A DNA stretch of 64,000 bases from Collinsella sp. zg1085 (GTDB taxonomy: Bacteria; Actinomycetota; Coriobacteriia; Coriobacteriales; Coriobacteriaceae), in contig NZ_CP076545.1 of the NCBI RefSeq assembly GCF_018889955.1, positions 620,001 to 684,000 on the forward strand. Reading direction: 5' to 3'. This document shows, one piece after another, positions 36,417 through 45,773 of the stretch (within the stretch, counting starts at the first letter, position 1; the number at the start of each line of letters is the position of its first letter). A program made the position numbers and the translations under genes. Below the pieces are notes generated by a model. That model worked only from the letters and a program-made list of their open reading frames with translations, was not told the origin of the DNA and did not search any database.

Positions 36417-37439
36417 GTGAAAGCTAAGGTAACTATTGAGCAAATTGCTACAGCTGCTGGCGTGTCTTCTGCGACCGTTTCACGTGCAATCAATCATCCA
36501 GAACTTGTTAACAGCGCAACGAGAACGCTTATTTCAACCACTATGCAGGAGTTCAAATATGAGCCTCCAAGCACCGCACGAAGACAAAGCTATGGAACTT
36601 CAAAAGGACTTATCGCTATAGAGATTCCTTGGCTTGATAATCCATTTTATGCAGAAATTATTCGCGGCATGCAAGTTGCAGCGCGCTCAAAAGGATATGA
36701 TACCTGCATTATCTGGTCACGCCTTGAGCAAGAGGGGTCAGATTCGCTCTATAACCAGCTTTCCTATCTAGGTGTTTCTGGCATTTTGGTAGTTTCTCCT
36801 CTTGATGCGCAGACACTTGAACGACTGAAAAGCATTGCTCCTGTTGTGCAGTGCTGTGAGTTTAATCCAGACAGCTCAGTTCCGTACGTCTCAATTGATG
36901 ACTTTGCATCTGCCGCTAAAGCAACTGAGCACTTGATTGCTTGCGGCTGCACAAGTTTAGGTATCTTGCGCGGACCTTCTTCTTTTAAGTATGCTCGCGA
37001 ACGTTATCGCGCTTTTAAGCAAGTTCTTGAACAAAATGGCATTGAGATTCACCCAGAATGGATTAGAAAAATTCCTGATAACTCTTTTGGTCTTGCCTAT
37101 GCTGAGGCGTGTAATCTTTTTGCATCAAAACACATTCCTGAAGGTATTTTTTGCTGTTCAGATGTCTTTGGTGCCGCAGTGCTTGGCGCTGCTCACAAGT
37201 ATCACATTATGGTGCCCGACGACCTTATGATTATTGGCTTTGATAACGTGAGCATGTCGGAGATGGTTACCCCACCGCTTACCACTGTTAATCAGCCACG
37301 ATATCGTATGGGCGCAACTGCCTGCTCGATGGTTATTGAACAAATAAAAGGTAAGCACTCAAGTGGTAGTGTTGTGCTTGATACTGAGCTTATTGTCCGT
37401 GAAACCACCCTTGCAAGAAAAAGCACGCGTAGCGAGTAG
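36417..37439 (+). CDS. LacI family transcriptional regulator
   Basis: Sugar-responsive repressor of 340 aa. It has an N-terminal helix-turn-helix VTIEQIATAAGVSSATVSRA with the hinge region following, and a periplasmic-binding-protein-like effector domain from about 60 (LIAIEIPWLDNPFYAEIIRG, GILVVSPLDAQTL, DDLMIIGFDNVSMSEMVTPPL). GTG start with CGGAGGA upstream. Divergent from the sugar operon and presumably its regulator through O1-O3. Confidence 0.93.
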   Translation: MKAKVTIEQIATAAGVSSATVSRAINHPELVNSATRTLISTTMQEFKYEPPSTARRQSYGTSKGLIAIEIPWLDNPFYAEIIRGMQVAARSKGYDTCIIWSRLEQEGSDSLYNQLSYLGVSGILVVSPLDAQTLERLKSIAPVVQCCEFNPDSSVPYVSIDDFASAAKATEHLIACGCTSLGILRGPSSFKYARERYRAFKQVLEQNGIEIHPEWIRKIPDNSFGLAYAEACNLFASKHIPEGIFCCSDVFGAAVLGAAHKYHIMVPDDLMIIGFDNVSMSEMVTPPLTTVNQPRYRMGATACSMVIEQIKGKHSSGSVVLDTELIVRETTLARKSTRSE

Positions 37440-37575
37440 ACCGCTTGGATTAGGTGATTATGCCTAGTGACCAGCCACATAAAACTCAATCTTTGCCACA
37501 GGTGGTAGCACTTGAAGTTTTTTATTTGGCATCTGGCATTTGACAGAGCAGATAGCTGCAAGCATTGAACTATTC

Positions 37576-38304
37576 TTAGTCCAGCAGCTTTATAAGCCGA
37601 CAGCAGGTTCCCGTTTCGGCATCACGGCGGCGGCGAATTTCTACGCTGTCCATAAGCATACGCATGAGACGAATGCCGCGTCCTCGCTCTTCTCGTGCTG
37701 CAGGGCATACATCGGGCGCAATTTCAAAACCAGTGCCACAGTCTTTGACCTCTATTACCACGCGATCGGCATATGCCATCATATAGAGGGTACAACCACT
37801 GCCATTGCTATGGTCAAGGGCGTTTGAGAGTGCCTCACCTGCGGCAAGTGCTGTGTCAAAGCGGTCAGCTTCCGAGAGTGCAAGCTGCTCTAAAAGCTCG
37901 CTCACGCGGCGGCGCGCGTCAGGCAAGTGTTCAATTCCAGCGTTCACTGCAAGGCTTTTGCTCCACGTGGGCATAGCGCCAGGTGTTAAAACAGGCAGTG
38001 GTTCACGCTGCGCTGGTCGTACATGCAAAACATCTATGACCTGTACAATTTGTAAAAAGCGCGTGAGGGCGGGGGAGGTATCCGCAAGGGAGAGCAAGCC
38101 TCCGAGTTGATGTGCTCGCCGCGCGCGGCTGAGCAGGAGCGCCAGACCGCTCGAATCGATAAAGGTCACACTCTTACAACTGACGAGAATCCGGCGTGCT
38201 CCACTTTCGAGGAGCGCGTCGAGCTGCTCGCGTAAAATTGCAACCGTTGAGAGGTCAATATCGGCTGCAGGGGCGATGAGTGCTATGTCTGTCCATTCAT
38301 GCAT
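37576..38304 (-). CDS. Fused STAS (anti-anti-sigma) and HATPase (anti-sigma kinase) protein
   Basis: 242-aa protein joining two partner-switching modules usually found as separate proteins. Residues 1-95 are a STAS domain with the phosphorylatable serine region FIDSSGLALLL (Ser51/Ser52). Residues 115-240 are an RsbW/SpoIIAB-type ATPase: N-box EALSNALDHS (Glu157, Asn161), G1 box DCGTGF (188-193) and G2 box GRGI (208-211). No sigma factor gene is nearby. The SpoIIE-type phosphatase gene upstream could dephosphorylate the STAS serine. The two genes are probably cotranscribed (81-base gap). Confidence 0.85.
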   Translation of the reverse strand: MHEWTDIALIAPAADIDLSTVAILREQLDALLESGARRILVSCKSVTFIDSSGLALLLSRARRAHQLGGLLSLADTSPALTRFLQIVQVIDVLHVRPAQREPLPVLTPGAMPTWSKSLAVNAGIEHLPDARRRVSELLEQLALSEADRFDTALAAGEALSNALDHSNGSGCTLYMMAYADRVVIEVKDCGTGFEIAPDVCPAAREERGRGIRLMRMLMDSVEIRRRRDAETGTCCRLIKLLD

Positions 38305-38385
38305 GGGGCTATACTACCCCGTATATCGCTTGATAAAACCGTCAAGGCGGCGAGTGGAAAAACCCATCGGTGAACGGTTGCGTGC

Positions 38386-40707
38386 TTATGCCTCATCGTT
38401 CAAGCTCAACGCCACCATAGCAACATCGTCATCAAGACCAGAGCCGGTAAAGCGATCCAAGTTGTCGAGTACCTGATGACAAAGCCCTGACACGCCAAGC
38501 GCGCTTAAGCCGCGTATAGTCTCTTGTAAGCGTTCTTCACCGTAAAAATCCCCATCAGGATTTCGTGCTTCGATTGCGCCATCGGTATACATGAAGAGGA
38601 TGTCGCCTGCTTCAAGCTCTATGAACCCTTCTTTGTATTGCATGGTGTCAAAAGCACCCACTACGCCAGACTGTACCGTCAAAAACTCGGCCTCACCATT
38701 AGCGCGTGCCAACATTGTTGGTGGATTACCTGCTGAGCAATACCTCAAAACACCTGTTGCAATATCAATTTTTGCAACAAAAACCGTCACAAAGGTTTCA
38801 ACGCGCGAAAACGCCGTGAGCATACGGTTAAGGGCACGCACCATGGCAACCGGCTGCATGCCTTCCCAAGCATAGGCTGTTAGCGCTGTTTTAACCATTG
38901 CCGACATCGATGCAGCTTCAATACCCTTGCCTGAAACATCACCCAAAATCATGACAGCACGCTTATCAGGCAAGCGTACCAGTGTATAAAAGTCGCCACC
39001 AACAAGCGCTTGTTTGGTTGCGCTCGAATAGAGTGCGTCAGTTATTAGCCCTGGCACATGGGCTAAGCGGCTTTGCATACCCAACTGCAAGGCTTGCGAA
39101 ATAAGCTGCTCGTGCTTGCGCTCACGCTCACCAATATCTATACGCTTAAATTCGCGAGTCATACGTTCAAGATAGTCATATTCCACGTCATCGATGGGCT
39201 CTTGTGTTGCATCGCGCAAGAACAAAACCATGCGACTGCGCCTAATGCGCCCCGCTCGGTCAAGTGCTGTGACCGGAGAGCTTGTAGTTGTAGACACCTC
39301 TTCCTGCGCCGTCAGGGCAAGTGTGAGCTCTTGTCCAAAGTCAACAAATACTCCCTGGCAAGGCAGGCCATGGCGCTGTAGCCACATTCCAAGCGATGAG
39401 CTCATCTCAACGCGTACTACACGCGGTGCTACATCAGCATCTGCTTCATATGGCATAAAGCCGCCTGAGGCAATGGTGCGCGCAGGCGAGGCGACAGGCA
39501 GAGTTGTTGAGAAAAATAAGTCTTCGATGCTACCTGGTAGCACGCGTCGCGACCCTCCGTCAAAATCAACATAGTACTGGTTATGCACGGAATCAGGAAT
39601 CACAGTGCAAACATGACAGCTCAGCATATGACGAATTTCTGTCATAAGAACCTGCCACGCATGACGGGCATCCGATTTTGCCTGAAAGAGGGCATCGCGC
39701 ACATGATTCATTGAGCGCGTGAGCTCAGCGGTTCTCTGAGCTCGTAGATTGCTCACCAGTTCCACCAGCTCAATAGAGAGATAGTCGCAAATAATTTCGA
39801 GAACATGCACGTCATGCTTGCGCGGCGTGGTAGGGCGCAGCCAGCCAAGTTCTATAACTCCGAGTACCTGTGTACCAAAAAAGACCGGCACGGCAATTAA
39901 GGCCTTAAACGGTGGGGTGTCTTGCATCTGTAGCGGTTTAGACACGCGTTTATCAAGGTCGTAGAGCATGCCTGCATGTGCGCTTTTAGATACAGGTGCA
40001 ATCACTGAAAAGCGACAGGCGCTTCCGGCGTGTAGCACATAGGTTCCAACACCTGCACCTAAGGGTACATACGACGGCACATAGCCCACCTTCTCAATGA
40101 GTTGTTGGGAGGTGCCTCGCAACTTAAAGCCTCCAGCCTCAGCAAAATAAATGGTTGCACCATCAGCATCTAAGGTGTCTACCAAGCGATTCAAAACCGT
40201 ATCTATAAGCTCGGTCACGTCTTTTGACCCAGCGGTTGCCATAATAATATCGAGCGTCCCTGAGAGGCGCTTATTAGCTGAGCTCAAGCGCGCGAGTAAG
40301 CGCTTGGTTTTGCGGTCATGCGCAAGCTCGGTCTCAAGGCTTTTCAATACCACCAAAATACGCTTATGGCGGCGCTCGCCGAGGGCAAAGCGGGCAGGAG
40401 TGAGGGGTAAGGCGCGTACGCGCACCGGAATAAAGGAGCCGTCAGAAAGTTTGAGCATCTGTGTATTGTCGGCGCCGTCAATGCTAAAGGGAAGTGCATG
40501 TTCTGACGCGCGCTCAAAGTTTGCGCTAAAGAGCAAATCTTTTACATCATGTCCAACAATGCGCTCACGGCTACTTTGCAAAACTTGCACCGTCTGCTGA
40601 TTAACATGAAGCACGGTACCGTCTAGTGCACACAGAATGACTGCATCGCTCGTTATCTCAACGATGTGGGCAACCTCAGCGAGTTCTCGCTCACTCATGG
40701 CTTCCAT
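38386..40707 (-). CDS. PAS-GAF-SpoIIE serine phosphatase (RsbU-like)
   Basis: Sensor phosphatase of 773 aa. N-terminal PAS domain about 10-110 (EITSDAVILCALDGTVLHVN), GAF domain about 150-315 (IMATAGSKDVTELIDTVLNRL, LIAVPVFFGTQVLGVIELG), a less defined middle, and a C-terminal SpoIIE/PP2C phosphatase from about 550 with metal-binding aspartates in ALVGGDFYT, LGDVSGKGIEA and LFMYTDGAIEAR. The start at 40707 has AAGGAGG five bases upstream. It likely dephosphorylates the STAS domain encoded downstream in response to a ligand or redox cue. Confidence 0.88.
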   Translation of the reverse strand: MEAMSERELAEVAHIVEITSDAVILCALDGTVLHVNQQTVQVLQSSRERIVGHDVKDLLFSANFERASEHALPFSIDGADNTQMLKLSDGSFIPVRVRALPLTPARFALGERRHKRILVVLKSLETELAHDRKTKRLLARLSSANKRLSGTLDIIMATAGSKDVTELIDTVLNRLVDTLDADGATIYFAEAGGFKLRGTSQQLIEKVGYVPSYVPLGAGVGTYVLHAGSACRFSVIAPVSKSAHAGMLYDLDKRVSKPLQMQDTPPFKALIAVPVFFGTQVLGVIELGWLRPTTPRKHDVHVLEIICDYLSIELVELVSNLRAQRTAELTRSMNHVRDALFQAKSDARHAWQVLMTEIRHMLSCHVCTVIPDSVHNQYYVDFDGGSRRVLPGSIEDLFFSTTLPVASPARTIASGGFMPYEADADVAPRVVRVEMSSSLGMWLQRHGLPCQGVFVDFGQELTLALTAQEEVSTTTSSPVTALDRAGRIRRSRMVLFLRDATQEPIDDVEYDYLERMTREFKRIDIGERERKHEQLISQALQLGMQSRLAHVPGLITDALYSSATKQALVGGDFYTLVRLPDKRAVMILGDVSGKGIEAASMSAMVKTALTAYAWEGMQPVAMVRALNRMLTAFSRVETFVTVFVAKIDIATGVLRYCSAGNPPTMLARANGEAEFLTVQSGVVGAFDTMQYKEGFIELEAGDILFMYTDGAIEARNPDGDFYGEERLQETIRGLSALGVSGLCHQVLDNLDRFTGSGLDDDVAMVALSLNDEA

Positions 40708-40746
40708 GCGAGCCTCCTTTATGCTGGTCACAGTCTTGATCGCTAC

Positions 40747-40768
40747 AAAAAAAGCCTCCTTGGGAGGC
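40747..40768 (-). terminator. Terminator after tRNA-Leu
   Basis: Minus strand GCCTCC/GGAGGC stem (40754-40759 and 40763-40768) followed by seven T. It isolates tRNA-Leu from the phosphatase gene downstream. Confidence 0.85.
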
Positions 40769-40804
40769 CTTCAATCCAAGGCGTTGAGCCCGGGTGCGAT
40801 GCAA

Positions 40805-40894
40805 TGGTGTCGGAGGCGGGACTTGAACCCGCATGTCCTAGGTTTGGACACTAGCACCTCAAGCTAGCGCGTCTGCCAATTCCGCCACTCCGAC
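40805..40894 (-). tRNA. tRNA-Leu(GAG)
   Basis: Class II tRNA with acceptor stem GTCGGAG/CTCCGAC, anticodon arm CTAGC-TTGAGGT-GCTAG with anticodon GAG, long variable arm, T-loop GGTTCAAGTCC and encoded CCA. Confidence 0.95.
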
Positions 40895-40912
40895 GTGGTT
40901 TCAGCAAAAAGA

Positions 40913-40942
40913 AGTCTACCCCAAGGTGTATTAGATATGCAA
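40913..40942 (-). promoter_or_regulatory. Promoter of tRNA-Leu
   Basis: Minus strand TTGCAT (40937-40942), 18-base spacer, TAGACT (40913-40918), 19 bases before the tRNA. Confidence 0.6.
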
Positions 40943-41063
40943 GAGATTTCTTTTGCAATTTAGAAAAGATATTTTGCAGGTGCGGAACTCTTAGTAAATA
41001 AGCAGCTTGTGAGATGGATAAGTGGGTATATCTTTCAAGCTTAAACCATATGAGAGGAGTATC

Positions 41064-42872
41064 GTGAGCCAGCACACATCATCACAACATAAGAAAAATT
41101 CCGTTACCAAGCGCACTCTTTACTATTATGGACGAGTAACGCGCCTTCAATTGCCTATGTTTCTTGCAAATGTGCTTGTCACCTTGGGCTATGTTTATTT
41201 TCTCACCTTTGCAAGTCCGCAGGTTGTTGCGTGGATTGTAGATAAGGTGGGGGAAGGAGGCATTGGTCCTGACCAAGTCTTTTCTACTTTTGGTCCAGCT
41301 ATTGTTCTTCTGATTGCTGTTAACGTTATTGGGCAGGTATGCTCAAAGTTGCAGGACTATACTGCGGCGCGCCTAAAGATTGGTGCAGGATATGAGTTGG
41401 GGCGCTGGGCTTTCGATGCGCTTTCTAATCAGTCGATGACCTTTCATGCAAATCGCTTTGGCGGTGCGCTGGTAAGTTCAACTCAAAAGTTTATTGCTGC
41501 CTATAACCAGCTTGTTTCAAACGTTGTCTATCTTGCCATGCCGACTATTTTTTCGGCATTGTTGACCATCAGTTTGCTGGCACCTTTGGTACCTGTTTAT
41601 GTGCTTATCCTTGCACTCATTATGGTTGCCTATGCCTTTATTGTCTTTTTCCAGTATCGCAAGGTATTGCCCTATAACGCAGCTGCCAGCTCAGCTCAAA
41701 ATAAACTTTCAGGCGAGCTTTCTGATTCCATTACCAATATCTTGGCAGTAAAAACCTCTGGGCGCGAGGACTTTGAGCGCTCTTTGTTTGAGCAGGCAAA
41801 TAACGAGGTAAAGCGCGCTGACTCTGCCCGCATGATTCGTACCGTAAAAACTGGTGCCACCATGAGTTCAATGCTGGTGGTCATGATGGCACTCGTTGCC
41901 ATTTTTATTGCAGGCGGCAACGCGTGGTTTGGGATTTCTGCTGGTACGCTTGTTATGATGTTTAGCTATACCAATGCGCTTACCTCGCGTATGAATTTGC
42001 TTGCCATGACCTTTGAGCAGATTAACACCGCTCTTGGTGAGGCACATGACCTCACGGTGGCGCTTGATGAACCGCGTCTTGTAGATGATATTCCGGGAGC
42101 GGCTGAGCTTCAGGTTCCTCATGGTGCGCTTGAGTTTTCGCATGTGGACTTTAGCTATGCCGATGCACGCGCGGGCGATGTGGTGTTCAAGGACTTTTCG
42201 CTTGCTATTCCCGCTGGTCAGCGCGTTGGCTTGGTTGGTCGTTCAGGTTCTGGAAAAACAACCCTAACTACTTTGCTGCTGCGCCTTGCAGATCTTGTTG
42301 GCGGTTCTATTTCAATAGATGGCATGAATATCGCTGAGGTAAGCCAGGTGAGTTTGCGAAAGCATATTGCCTATGTGCCACAAGAGCCCCTACTCTTTCA
42401 TCGCAGTATTCGAGAGAATATTGCCTATGGCAAACCTGGGGCGAGTGAGGAAGAAATTATAGAAGCGGCGCGGCGTGCTAATGCACTCGAGTTTATTGAG
42501 AAACTGCCCGATGGGTTTGAGACACAGGTGGGAGAGCGCGGCGTTAAGCTTTCTGGTGGTCAGCGCCAGCGTATAGCTATTGCTCGTGCCATGCTTACTG
42601 ATGCGCCTATTCTGGTGCTTGACGAGGCAACGAGTGCACTCGACTCTGAAAGCGAGAAGCTTATTCAAGATGCGCTCGGTGAGCTTATGCGCAACCGCAC
42701 TGCCATTGTGGTAGCACATCGTTTGTCAACGGTGGCTGAGCTTGACCGTATTGTTGTTATTCGTGATGGTAAGATTGTTGAAGATGGTCCGCATCACGAG
42801 TTAATGCATGCTGGCGGTGAATACGAAAAACTCTGGAGTCGACAATCGGGCTCATTCTTGTCAAACGAGTAA
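41064..42872 (+). CDS. ABC exporter, fused membrane and ATPase domains
   Basis: Half-transporter of 602 aa that likely works as a homodimer: six-helix exporter domain (residues about 25-325), then the nucleotide-binding domain with Walker A GRSGSGKTT, Q-loop YVPQEPLLFH, signature KLSGGQRQR, Walker B LVLDEATSALD and H-loop VVAHRLSTV, all intact. The GTG at 41064 follows AGGAG; the frame opens 14 codons earlier without a site. Substrate unknown. It is a monocistronic gene followed by a 12-bp hairpin. Confidence 0.9.
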   Translation: MSQHTSSQHKKNSVTKRTLYYYGRVTRLQLPMFLANVLVTLGYVYFLTFASPQVVAWIVDKVGEGGIGPDQVFSTFGPAIVLLIAVNVIGQVCSKLQDYTAARLKIGAGYELGRWAFDALSNQSMTFHANRFGGALVSSTQKFIAAYNQLVSNVVYLAMPTIFSALLTISLLAPLVPVYVLILALIMVAYAFIVFFQYRKVLPYNAAASSAQNKLSGELSDSITNILAVKTSGREDFERSLFEQANNEVKRADSARMIRTVKTGATMSSMLVVMMALVAIFIAGGNAWFGISAGTLVMMFSYTNALTSRMNLLAMTFEQINTALGEAHDLTVALDEPRLVDDIPGAAELQVPHGALEFSHVDFSYADARAGDVVFKDFSLAIPAGQRVGLVGRSGSGKTTLTTLLLRLADLVGGSISIDGMNIAEVSQVSLRKHIAYVPQEPLLFHRSIRENIAYGKPGASEEEIIEAARRANALEFIEKLPDGFETQVGERGVKLSGGQRQRIAIARAMLTDAPILVLDEATSALDSESEKLIQDALGELMRNRTAIVVAHRLSTVAELDRIVVIRDGKIVEDGPHHELMHAGGEYEKLWSRQSGSFLSNE

Positions 42873-42935
42873 GGACGCTAACAAGGTGGATTAAGAGCCA
42901 TTTCAAGTTATTGACTATAAACATAGAACGGTACG

Positions 42936-42964
42936 CAACGAGGTAGCTTATGGCTACCTCGTTG
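42936..42964 (+). terminator. Hairpin after ABC exporter gene
   Basis: CAACGAGGTAGC pairs perfectly with GCTACCTCGTTG (12 bp, five-base loop). The T tract after it is poor, so it may terminate weakly or protect the 3' end. Confidence 0.55.
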
Positions 42965-43280
42965 TTGTATATGGCTGCTTGAATGCGATAGGGGCGCACA
43001 TGGTATTAGACATGGGTTTCGATGAGTGATTGTTCACTGCATGCGGCCATCTTGTACATCTAACATGTGCTTGTGGATACCTTCTTTCTAAATAGTAACG
43101 CCTCCAAAGTCCTACAAGGAAGCACAGACGTCAAAAGTGAGCGCACAAAGCCATCACATGTTTTTTGGGAAACCCCAGAAACGATCCAGGTTGTTTACAG
43201 AAACGTGTATCCCTAAACGTACATAGAGCTACAGTTTGTATCTTCTTATAAAAATTTTAATCATATGATGAGCTGCAAAA
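42965..43280. other. Intergenic region upstream of nrdD
   Basis: No coding sequence recognised. The last part (about 43230-43280) is AT-rich and probably carries promoter elements for nrdD next to the NrdR box. I looked for a cobalamin riboswitch box and saw none. Confidence 0.4.
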
Positions 43281-43296
43281 ACACAATATATTGTGT
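43281..43296. promoter_or_regulatory. NrdR box upstream of nrdD
   Basis: ACACAATATATTGTGT is a perfect 16-bp palindrome matching the known NrdR consensus (ACACwATATmTwGTGT). NrdR is the ATP/dATP-sensing repressor of ribonucleotide reductase genes. It lies 230 bases before the nrdD start. Confidence 0.8.
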
Positions 43297-43311
43297 TCAT
43301 AATCTAAGAAA

Positions 43312-43327
43312 TACATCTATATAGTGC
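43312..43327. promoter_or_regulatory. Degenerate second NrdR half-site
   Basis: TACATCTATATAGTGC keeps the TATAT.GTG half of the box and lies 31 bases (about three helical turns) from the first, a spacing seen for paired NrdR boxes. It overlaps a possible -10 TATAGT at 43320-43325. Confidence 0.45.
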
Positions 43328-43357
43328 CTAAACTGTATTACACTTGAGTACCACTTG

Positions 43358-43376
43358 ATTGCACATCATGTGCAAT
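43358..43376. promoter_or_regulatory. Perfect palindrome in nrdD leader
   Basis: ATTGCACAT C ATGTGCAAT, nine-base arms, extendable by CCAC/GTGG. It differs from the NrdR box. It may be a second regulator site or an RNA hairpin in the leader. Confidence 0.45.
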
Positions 43377-43525
43377 GTGGGGCTTTGTTTCATTTGACTT
43401 GTTCTTTTACCAAGCTCAGGTCACACCACGTGAGTATGCACTGTATGTAAGACATAGGCCAAGCGCTTGGAGCGCCTGCTTTGTTTTGCGTGCAGTGTCG
43501 CAGCCATATTGAAGGAGTGTTTGCG

Positions 43526-45748
43526 GTGAAAATCATCAAACGAAGCGGCGCTGAGGTCTCATTTGATATTGAGAAGATTATCAATGCCATTAAAGGTGCC
43601 AATGCAGAAGTTGCGCCTGACCTTCGTTTGAAGGAGCGAGAGATTGATTTTGCGGCGCAAAACGTGGCAGAGAATTGCGAGCGGGCAGGGCACACGGTAT
43701 CGGTTGAAGAGATTCAAGACCTTGTTGAAAACGAGATTATGAAGCTTGGTCGGTATGAAGTGGCGCGTCGCTATATTATTTATCGCTATCTGCAAAGCCT
43801 TAAGCGCACCAAAAACACCACTGATGACAAAATTCTATCGCTCATTGAGTGCAATAACGAAGAGGTTAAGCAGGAAAACTCAAACAAAAACCCTACGGTC
43901 AACTCGGTACAGCGTGACTATATGGCTGGCGAGGTTTCAAAAGACCTGACGCAGCGTGTACTTTTGCCGCAAGAGATTGTTGAGGCTCATAACGAGGGCA
44001 TTATTCATTTCCACGATTCAGATTATTTTGCCCAGCATATGCATAACTGTGACCTCGTTAATCTTGAAGATATGCTACAAAATGGCACCGTTATTTCAGG
44101 TACGCTTATTGAGCGTCCGCATAGCTTTTCTACGGCCTGCAATATTGCAACACAAATTATTGCTCAGGTGGCATCGTGTCAGTATGGCGGACAATCTATC
44201 TCTCTTACGCACCTTGCACCTTTTGTTGATGTAAGCCGTAAGAAAATCCGCCGTTTGGTTGAGGCTGAACTTGCCGATTTGGGCGTTGTAGCCGATACAG
44301 AAAAGATTGCAGAGCTTGTTGAGACGCGTCTGCGCGATGAGATTCGCCGTGGTGTACAAACCATTCAATATCAGGTGGTAACACTCATGACCACCAATGG
44401 TCAAGCACCATTTGTAACGGTATTTATGTACCTTAACGAAGCACGCTCTGAGCAAGAAAAGCATGACCTTGCCATGATTATTGAAGAAACACTGCGCCAG
44501 CGCTACGAGGGCGTTAAAAATGAAGCGGGTGTTTGGGTGACACCGGCGTTTCCTAAACTCATTTATGTACTTGAAGAAGATAACGTTACCGAAGGAACTC
44601 CGTACTTTTATCTTACGGAGCTTGCAGCAAAATGTACAGCTAGGCGCATGGTGCCTGACTACATCTCTGAGAAAAAGATGCGTGAGCTCAAGCTTTCAAA
44701 AGGGGAAAAGCCGGGTCAAGGCGACACCTATACCTGCATGGGTTGCCGGAGCTTCTTGACTCCCGATCGCTCAGGTAATGGCTATGATAATGTGGCACGT
44801 GCGGGCAACTATGAGCCGGATAAACCTAAGTATTATGGTCGTTTTAATCAAGGGGTTGTCACTATTAACTTGCCTGACGTTGCTTTGTCTTCAAAGGGCG
44901 ATATGGAGCGTTTTTGGGAGATTTTTGATGAGCGCTTGGCACTGTGCCATCGCGCTTTGCGCTGCCGTCATGAGCGCCTTTTGGGTACCTTGTCTGACGC
45001 AGCTCCTATTTTGTGGCAATATGGCGCCCTTGCGCGCCTCAATAAGGGTGAGAAAATTGATAAGCTTTTGTATGGCGGCTACTCAACTATGAGTCTTGGT
45101 TATGCTGGGCTTTATGAGTGCGTTAAATATATGACCGGCGCTTCGCATACCGACCCAGCAGGTACCCCTTTTGCGATGCACGTGATGCAGCATATGAATG
45201 ACCTTTGCAACGAGTGGAAGGCTGCAGAGAATATTGACTATTCGCTGTATGGCACTCCGCTTGAGTCAACAACCTATAAGTTTGCTAAAGCACTTCAGCG
45301 TCGCTTTGGCATTGTTTCTGGTGTTACTGACCGTGGCTATATAACCAATAGCTATCACGTGCATGTTGCAGAAGAAATTGATGCCTTTGATAAGCTTAAG
45401 TTTGAAAGCCAGTTCCAGCCTTTGTCTCCAGGCGGTGCCATCTCGTATGTTGAGGTTCCTAACATGCAGGATAACCTCAAGGCAGTTTTGCGTGTTATGC
45501 AATACATCTACGACAACATTATGTATGCCGAGCTCAACACTAAGAGCGATTATTGCCAGTTATGCGGCTACGATGGTGAAATTCAGATTGTTGAAGACGA
45601 GGGCAAACTGGTATGGGAGTGCCCCAACTGCAAAAACCGCGATCAGGAGAAGCTAAACGTTGCCCGCCGTACCTGTGGATACATTGGTACTCAATTTTGG
45701 AACCAGGGTCGTACAGAAGAGATTAAAGACCGCGTATTGCATCTTTAG
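43526..45748 (+). CDS. nrdD: Anaerobic ribonucleoside-triphosphate reductase
   Basis: Class III glycyl-radical ribonucleotide reductase making dNTPs without oxygen. The 740-aa protein has an N-terminal ATP-cone (KIIKRSGAEVSFDIEKI to about 90), FHDSDYFAQHMHNCDLVNLEDML, the catalytic region SCQYGGQS, and a C-terminal zinc site (CQLCGY, CPNCKN). The radical loop RRTCGYIG has Gly718 as the likely radical site. GTG at 43526 has AAGGAG eight bases upstream. nrdG follows. An NrdR box upstream suggests dNTP-responsive repression. Confidence 0.97.
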   Translation: MKIIKRSGAEVSFDIEKIINAIKGANAEVAPDLRLKEREIDFAAQNVAENCERAGHTVSVEEIQDLVENEIMKLGRYEVARRYIIYRYLQSLKRTKNTTDDKILSLIECNNEEVKQENSNKNPTVNSVQRDYMAGEVSKDLTQRVLLPQEIVEAHNEGIIHFHDSDYFAQHMHNCDLVNLEDMLQNGTVISGTLIERPHSFSTACNIATQIIAQVASCQYGGQSISLTHLAPFVDVSRKKIRRLVEAELADLGVVADTEKIAELVETRLRDEIRRGVQTIQYQVVTLMTTNGQAPFVTVFMYLNEARSEQEKHDLAMIIEETLRQRYEGVKNEAGVWVTPAFPKLIYVLEEDNVTEGTPYFYLTELAAKCTARRMVPDYISEKKMRELKLSKGEKPGQGDTYTCMGCRSFLTPDRSGNGYDNVARAGNYEPDKPKYYGRFNQGVVTINLPDVALSSKGDMERFWEIFDERLALCHRALRCRHERLLGTLSDAAPILWQYGALARLNKGEKIDKLLYGGYSTMSLGYAGLYECVKYMTGASHTDPAGTPFAMHVMQHMNDLCNEWKAAENIDYSLYGTPLESTTYKFAKALQRRFGIVSGVTDRGYITNSYHVHVAEEIDAFDKLKFESQFQPLSPGGAISYVEVPNMQDNLKAVLRVMQYIYDNIMYAELNTKSDYCQLCGYDGEIQIVEDEGKLVWECPNCKNRDQEKLNVARRTCGYIGTQFWNQGRTEEIKDRVLHL

Positions 45749-45773
45749 AGAGCAGCTGTGAGTGGGATAGCCG

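Noticed and set aside
42965-43525. Cobalamin riboswitch upstream of nrdD
   Set aside because: The conserved B12-box pattern is not present; the palindromes fit protein sites better.
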